A stretch of 64,000 nucleotides of DNA from Weimeria sp002480925 (lineage in GTDB: Bacteria > Bacillota > Clostridia > Lachnospirales > Lachnospiraceae): assembly GCF_052064335.1 (NCBI RefSeq), contig NZ_JBQHVU010000016.1:1-64000 (forward strand), given 5' to 3'. The notes under the pieces were generated by a model that saw only the letters and a program-made list of their open reading frames with translations, searched no databases and had not been told where the DNA came from. Positions 60,947 through 64,000 of this stretch are shown piece by piece (the first letter of the stretch is position 1; each line of letters begins with the position of its first letter). A program made the translations under genes and the position numbers.

Positions 60947-62323
60947 TCAGAACGGATTGATCTGTCCTGTCTTTATCCACTGCATGAATTTCTCCCCACA
61001 CTCATAGTCTTCATTTCCATCAGTGAACATCTCTATTGTAACACCTAATCCAGATAAATACACCATAAATTCGCGATATTTCTCAGAATTTTTTTTCATT
61101 GCCTTATTCCAATATGCGGCAGACATGGCTTTTTCATCATCAGAGGTCGTCTCATCAATGATGGCTCGTGCTTCAACTATTCTGTCACCTTTTTCAGCTG
61201 AGCCGTCTGAAACCACCTGCGGATCTTTATAATGTTTTCTGATACAATCCCTGATCCATCCGACATAGTTTTCTATAGGGTTGGTCTGAGAATCCGCAAG
61301 TCCTACTGCTCTTTCAACCTCATTTTCGTCATGAAGTGATTCCTTAAGAAAAATCCTGACGTCGTCCTCCGTAAGACCATTATGCCCGACAAGCTTCTCC
61401 ATTGATTCAGGGAGTTTGTTAAGTGACATTTCCTCGTATTGGTTGTTTGTTGCTTCAACCAGCTTCTTCTTCTCACTTATAGCTTCAATGACCTTTTCTC
61501 CAGGATTATTCCAGCTAATTATAAACTTGACCGCAACGATCTTGCCCCCGCGTCCCGCTGCTATCGGGGTATAATCAAACTTAACATCGCATTGTTCTCT
61601 GAGTTCTTTTCTAGCACGATCAAGAACTCTTCGCCTGAAATCACCCCATTCATTAAAAGATTTCTCGTTTGCAATCTCAACTATCCTGTCCCAGCTGGCT
61701 CCATTCATCTTTGCTTTTTTAACGCGTGCCTCATCCATGTTTACTACACCTATCATGCACTTAAGCTCAGACAGTCCATAATCCTTCACCCAGTATGATT
61801 TCATATCTCCTTTTTTTAAATGCCAGGCTTCAGATTTAATCAGTTCATATATCCTGAAAGAATAATCACACTTGAACCTGAGTACATTTGCAAGCGAATA
61901 ACTTGTATATGAGCCCTTTATATTATAAATAAATGGTGCTATTTTTTTATTAAAGGTTACTGTAAATATTCCATTCTCATAATGGGCGTTTGTGATCATT
62001 GCCATAACTTCAAAATTGCCGTTGTTATCCTCTATTACCATCTGATGTCCTGTCATTGTCTTTGCAGTGGCAATTAGTTTTTTATAGATATTAGTATCTG
62101 ATTGTCTACCGAGAAGTTTTTTGATTTCAGACGGATACAGCGTCGCTACAGGGGTGTCACCCTCCATAGTAAGTCTTGACAAAGCAATCGAAGTAAGCTT
62201 GTTCTCCAGAAGAGATGACTTATACTTTGCTGTGATTATTTCCTTGCCCTTCATAACCTGGGCCCGGGATTCCTTGCTTACAAGATCATCCTCTATTTTG
62301 TTTAAAGGCTTTTCTTCTGGCAT
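60947..62323 (-). CDS. rep: Rep_3 / RepB-family replication initiator
   Basis: 458 residues. The first half (about 30-280) has the two winged-helix layout of plasmid Rep_3 initiators: LTSIALSRLTMEGD and YPSEIKKLLGR (about 42-72), FNKKIAPFIYNIKGSYTSY (in outline, about 123-141), LRFKCDYSFRIYELIKS (about 147-163) and LKCMIGVVN (about 185-193) are typical conserved stretches. The C-terminal 180 residues are helical and specific to this branch. It binds the iterons at 62341-62934 and starts replication. AAAGGA lies about 10 bp upstream of the ATG. Presence of this gene identifies the molecule as a plasmid or chromid. Confidence 0.92.
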   Translation of the reverse strand: MPEEKPLNKIEDDLVSKESRAQVMKGKEIITAKYKSSLLENKLTSIALSRLTMEGDTPVATLYPSEIKKLLGRQSDTNIYKKLIATAKTMTGHQMVIEDNNGNFEVMAMITNAHYENGIFTVTFNKKIAPFIYNIKGSYTSYSLANVLRFKCDYSFRIYELIKSEAWHLKKGDMKSYWVKDYGLSELKCMIGVVNMDEARVKKAKMNGASWDRIVEIANEKSFNEWGDFRRRVLDRARKELREQCDVKFDYTPIAAGRGGKIVAVKFIISWNNPGEKVIEAISEKKKLVEATNNQYEEMSLNKLPESMEKLVGHNGLTEDDVRIFLKESLHDENEVERAVGLADSQTNPIENYVGWIRDCIRKHYKDPQVVSDGSAEKGDRIVEARAIIDETTSDDEKAMSAAYWNKAMKKNSEKYREFMVYLSGLGVTIEMFTDGNEDYECGEKFMQWIKTGQINPF

Positions 62324-62340
62324 TTTCTACTGTCCTTTCG

Positions 62341-62417
62341 TGGCCAACTCTACTTACCCTTTTATATAGAACCACACATTCACGAAATTGTCAAGTTCGA
62401 TTAAGTAGATCCTGCCA
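62341..62417 (-). promoter_or_regulatory. rep promoter flanked by two convergent iterons
   Basis: On the minus strand TTGACA (62389-62394), 17 bp, TTCTAT (62366-62371). A plus-oriented iteron (62341-62356) covers the transcript start region, and a minus-oriented iteron (62402-62417) lies 8 bp upstream of the -35 box. The two face each other, the usual arrangement for repression of rep by its own dimer. Confidence 0.8.
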
Positions 62418-62434
62418 TGTTTTTATTGTTTTGA

Positions 62435-62745
62435 TGGCGAAATCTACTTATACCCATTATCATGAAAAGGCACGATATCTTTTTTATTGTGGCATATTTT
62501 ATCTATATCATGGCCTGAATCACTTGATATCAAGCTTGTTCTTTATTAATTGTGGCCTTTTTTACTCATTTAATGGCATATACTACTTATATGCACGCTT
62601 TATTTCCTCTCGTCATGGCATAAACTACTGTATTGATGGCCATTTTTACTCAATCCCGCTCTTCTCTTTGACTTTAGGCTTTAATCATGGCCGTAATTAC
62701 TTCTTCTCTTACGAATAGTGGGTTTATAATGGCAATAATTACTTG
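62435..62745. repeat. Iteron array of the replication origin (nine plus-oriented copies)
   Basis: A 16-bp unit TGGC-N6-TACTTA is found on the plus strand at 62435, 62490, 62511, 62553, 62574, 62616, 62637, 62688 and 62730 (start positions); a tenth plus-oriented copy lies at the rep promoter (62341). TGGC is invariant; the right half varies in up to three bases (for example TATCTA at 62490, CACTTG at 62511). Distances between neighbours are 55, 21, 42, 21, 42, 21, 51 and 42 bp, mostly multiples of 21, about two helical turns. This is the binding array for the Rep protein and marks the origin. The apparent plus-strand frame through it is a by-product of the repeats. Confidence 0.92.
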
Positions 62746-62821
62746 ATTTTATAGTATTTCCAGCTTTCTTACATGATTTTTTATCCTGATTTGACAGGTT
62801 AAGTATTTTATGCATGAACAA

Positions 62822-62934
62822 TAAGTCATTTTGGCCACCATAACATTTTCCTTAAGTTATTTTTGCCATAACTTACAAGTCGTAACGCCATAATTATATA
62901 AAGCTTCTGCATGAAATTAAAGTAAAACCGGCCA
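62822..62934 (-). repeat. Second iteron block, minus-oriented, on the partition side
   Basis: Copies of the iteron on the minus strand at 62822-62837 (TGGCCAAAATGACTTA), 62853-62868 (TGGCAAAAATAACTTA) and 62919-62934 (TGGCCGGTTTTACTTT), with a weaker one at 62875-62890. Between the two blocks (62746-62821) lies an AT-rich stretch that could be the melting region; no convincing DnaA box was seen. Confidence 0.75.
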
Positions 62935-62942
62935 TAATAAAG

Positions 62943-62974
62943 CCGCAGATCCCTTATAATGACTTGATCTGCGG
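62943..62974 (-). terminator. Terminator of the par operon
   Basis: CCGCAGATC and GATCTGCGG form a 9-bp stem around a 14-nt loop; on the minus strand CTTTATT follows. It lies about 85 bp after the stop of the small par gene and insulates the origin. Confidence 0.8.
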
Positions 62975-63058
62975 TCCTTAGTAAAAAACAAATATTATGT
63001 TGTTGTAAATATCTTAATAGTATTGCTTGTCTACATCCTGATGCGTTCGGGTTCTTTT

Positions 63059-63556
63059 TCAAACCATCTTTTCAAGGATCTGATTAATCAGTTCATTTTC
63101 GCTAATCTCGTATTTAGCTGCCTCTTTCTGAAGGTTATTTAAAGCCAGATCTGATAAGAGAAAGCCTTTCCTATGATTTCTAGTCTTTTTTCTGGTTGGC
63201 ACTATATATAAAAGACCATTGTTGACATATGAACCACCATCATTTTCGCGTTGATTTGAGTAGTTGATGCCAGAATTATTTGTTTGAGCTCTAATTACAG
63301 CCTGGCTTTTCTCGTCATTTGACGCGGCTATTGATGGCTCATTACTTTTGGCCATTACTTCGCTGCTTCTAATGGCTGATTCTACTTGACTAGGCTTGTT
63401 GACTATATCGTCAACAGAAGTTTTGCCGTTTTCCTGGTTGATTGATGTATTATTTTTGCTATCTTGCTCATCTGAGTCTATAGCTGCTCTTTCTTTCTCT
63501 TCCTCTTCCTTTATAGAAGCAAAGATGTTACTAGATCTGTTTTTTGTATTCTTCAT
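63059..63556 (-). CDS. Partition partner protein (ParB-like role), small
   Basis: 165 residues. The first 110 are Ser/Asn/Glu-rich and probably disordered. The last 50 (KGFLLSDLALNNLQKEAAKYEISENELINQILEKM in outline) look like a ribbon-helix-helix or short HTH dimer domain. Its start overlaps the parA stop (ATGA). In type Ib partition systems a small DNA-binding protein follows ParA in this way, so it may be the centromere-binding partner. No sequence family is recognised, and the name rests on position. Confidence 0.6.
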   Translation of the reverse strand: MKNTKNRSSNIFASIKEEEEKERAAIDSDEQDSKNNTSINQENGKTSVDDIVNKPSQVESAIRSSEVMAKSNEPSIAASNDEKSQAVIRAQTNNSGINYSNQRENDGGSYVNNGLLYIVPTRKKTRNHRKGFLLSDLALNNLQKEAAKYEISENELINQILEKMV

Positions 63557-64000
63557 TTTTCCTCCTTTTTGATTATCTCCAATAGTTCTTTTATAAGGTT
63601 TGCATAGTCGATTGCTGCGTTACAGCTAGGGTATTCATCGAACAGTCTTACTTGTCTTGACTGTGCCTCTTTTATCTGCTGGCAGGTCCTGATTGATGTA
63701 TTGAATACGTGAAAGCCCTGTTCCTTTCCTATTTCTGGAAGCTGGTCATGTACTATAGTGTCAAGCGCAGTTCGTTTGTCGTAAACGGTTAGCAGCACTC
63801 CATACACCTTTAATGAAGGATTGACGTCTCTCGCGTCCTTAATATTTCCCATGATCTGTGCTAGACCGTCAATGGCAAATTTTTCTGCCTTTAATGGTAC
63901 TATGACTCCATCTGATGCTACTAAAGCGCTTGTCATGTAAAAACCTATATTAGGAGGAGTATCTATTATTGTGTAGTCGTAGCTATCCTCTATTTCTCTG
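63553..64000 (-). CDS. parA: ParA-family partition ATPase (partial, start lies beyond the window)
   Basis: The visible 149 codons begin inside the protein: the frame continues to the window edge at 64000 and reads SYDYTIIDTPPNIGFYMTSA, the switch/Walker B region of ParA (D in IIDTPP). Then come the conserved segment VIVPLKAEKFAIDGLAQI and a C-terminal helix. The N-terminal Walker A part is missing because the window ends. ParA moves the replicon to daughter cells. It is co-transcribed with the small downstream gene. Confidence 0.9.
   Translation of the reverse strand, partial: REIEDSYDYTIIDTPPNIGFYMTSALVASDGVIVPLKAEKFAIDGLAQIMGNIKDARDVNPSLKVYGVLLTVYDKRTALDTIVHDQLPEIGKEQGFHVFNTSIRTCQQIKEAQSRQVRLFDEYPSCNAAIDYANLIKELLEIIKKEEK

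Noticed and set aside
62390..62405. A GTTCGATT string suggesting a tRNA T-arm
   Set aside because: No acceptor stem or anticodon arm surrounds it; it is part of the rep promoter region.
62431..62718. A plus-strand reading frame of 95 codons
   Set aside because: It runs through the iteron array, and its repeated residues simply reflect the repeats. No ribosome site is present.
62746..62821. DnaA boxes in the origin gap
   Set aside because: Only loose resemblances such as TTATCCTGA were found, too far from the TTATCCACA consensus.
62341..62934. Regularly spaced repeats resembling a CRISPR array
   Set aside because: The units are only 16 bp, diverged, on both strands, with spacing that is a multiple of 21 bp, and lie beside rep; they are iterons.

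Overview
The window looks like part of a secondary replicon (chromid or megaplasmid) of a rumen or gut Lachnospiraceae bacterium close to Butyrivibrio, Pseudobutyrivibrio or Roseburia. This rests on strong AAGGAGG ribosome binding sites, moderate-to-low GC, a mannan locus built from the same parts as the one known from Roseburia, and a plasmid-type replication module at the right end. No rRNA, tRNA, CRISPR array or insertion sequence was recognised.

Layout. 1-1036: very AT-rich, no gene seen. 1037-3526: a TPR-like protein and a protease-less Lon-like AAA+ ATPase. 3555-11088: a plus-strand amine/imino-acid oxidation cluster (ornithine cyclodeaminase-like enzyme, PII protein, APC permease, four-part Fe-S flavoprotein dehydrogenase, BmrR-like MerR regulator) behind a textbook MerR-type promoter with a 19-bp spacer. 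11125-12664: a divergent MraY paralogue and a shikimate-kinase-like protein. 12763-18302: FliB-like methylase, SleB-like hydrolase, ribosomal protein L25, and an HTH / zinc-ribbon / protein-kinase module. 18328-22463: a protein-thiocarboxylate homocysteine pathway (MetY, sulfite reductase, TusA-like, HcyS, HcyF, HcyD). 22527-24430: a MATE transporter and a small unknown protein.

24433-42583 is the centrepiece, a complete minus-strand beta-mannan (acetylated galactoglucomannan) pathway. A secreted CBM-GH26-CBM mannanase cuts the polymer, and an ABC importer takes up the oligosaccharides. A CE2 esterase and a CE17-like esterase remove acetyl groups, and GH36 removes galactose. Cellobiose 2-epimerase and two GH130 phosphorylases produce mannose 1-phosphate, and a phosphohexomutase makes mannose 6-phosphate. 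A mannose-6-phosphate isomerase makes fructose 6-phosphate. The isomerase is fused in one polypeptide to the CE17-like esterase, which is the most unusual protein in the window. A LacI regulator is encoded beside it, and both promoters carry a shared 11-bp motif.

42648-56543 holds housekeeping-like and signalling genes: an exonuclease with a zinc-ribbon partner, a DUF815 ATPase, a YfbR-like nucleotidase, a PrsW-like membrane protein, a zinc/cadmium ATPase with its SmtB-type regulator and operator, a four-gene S1 / 5'-3' exonuclease / GGDEF-EAL / lipase operon, and a ribbon-helix-helix / PilZ pair. 56573-60908 has a GH94 cellobiose phosphorylase and a membrane EAL phosphodiesterase placed directly downstream of rep. 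60947-64000 is the replication and partition module: a Rep_3-type initiator, an iteron origin whose repeats sit on a 21-bp lattice, and a parA (cut by the window edge) with a small partner gene.

Starts were moved inward from the longest reading frame where a ribosome binding site decided it. No database search was possible, so all family names rest on recognition of motifs and gene context.
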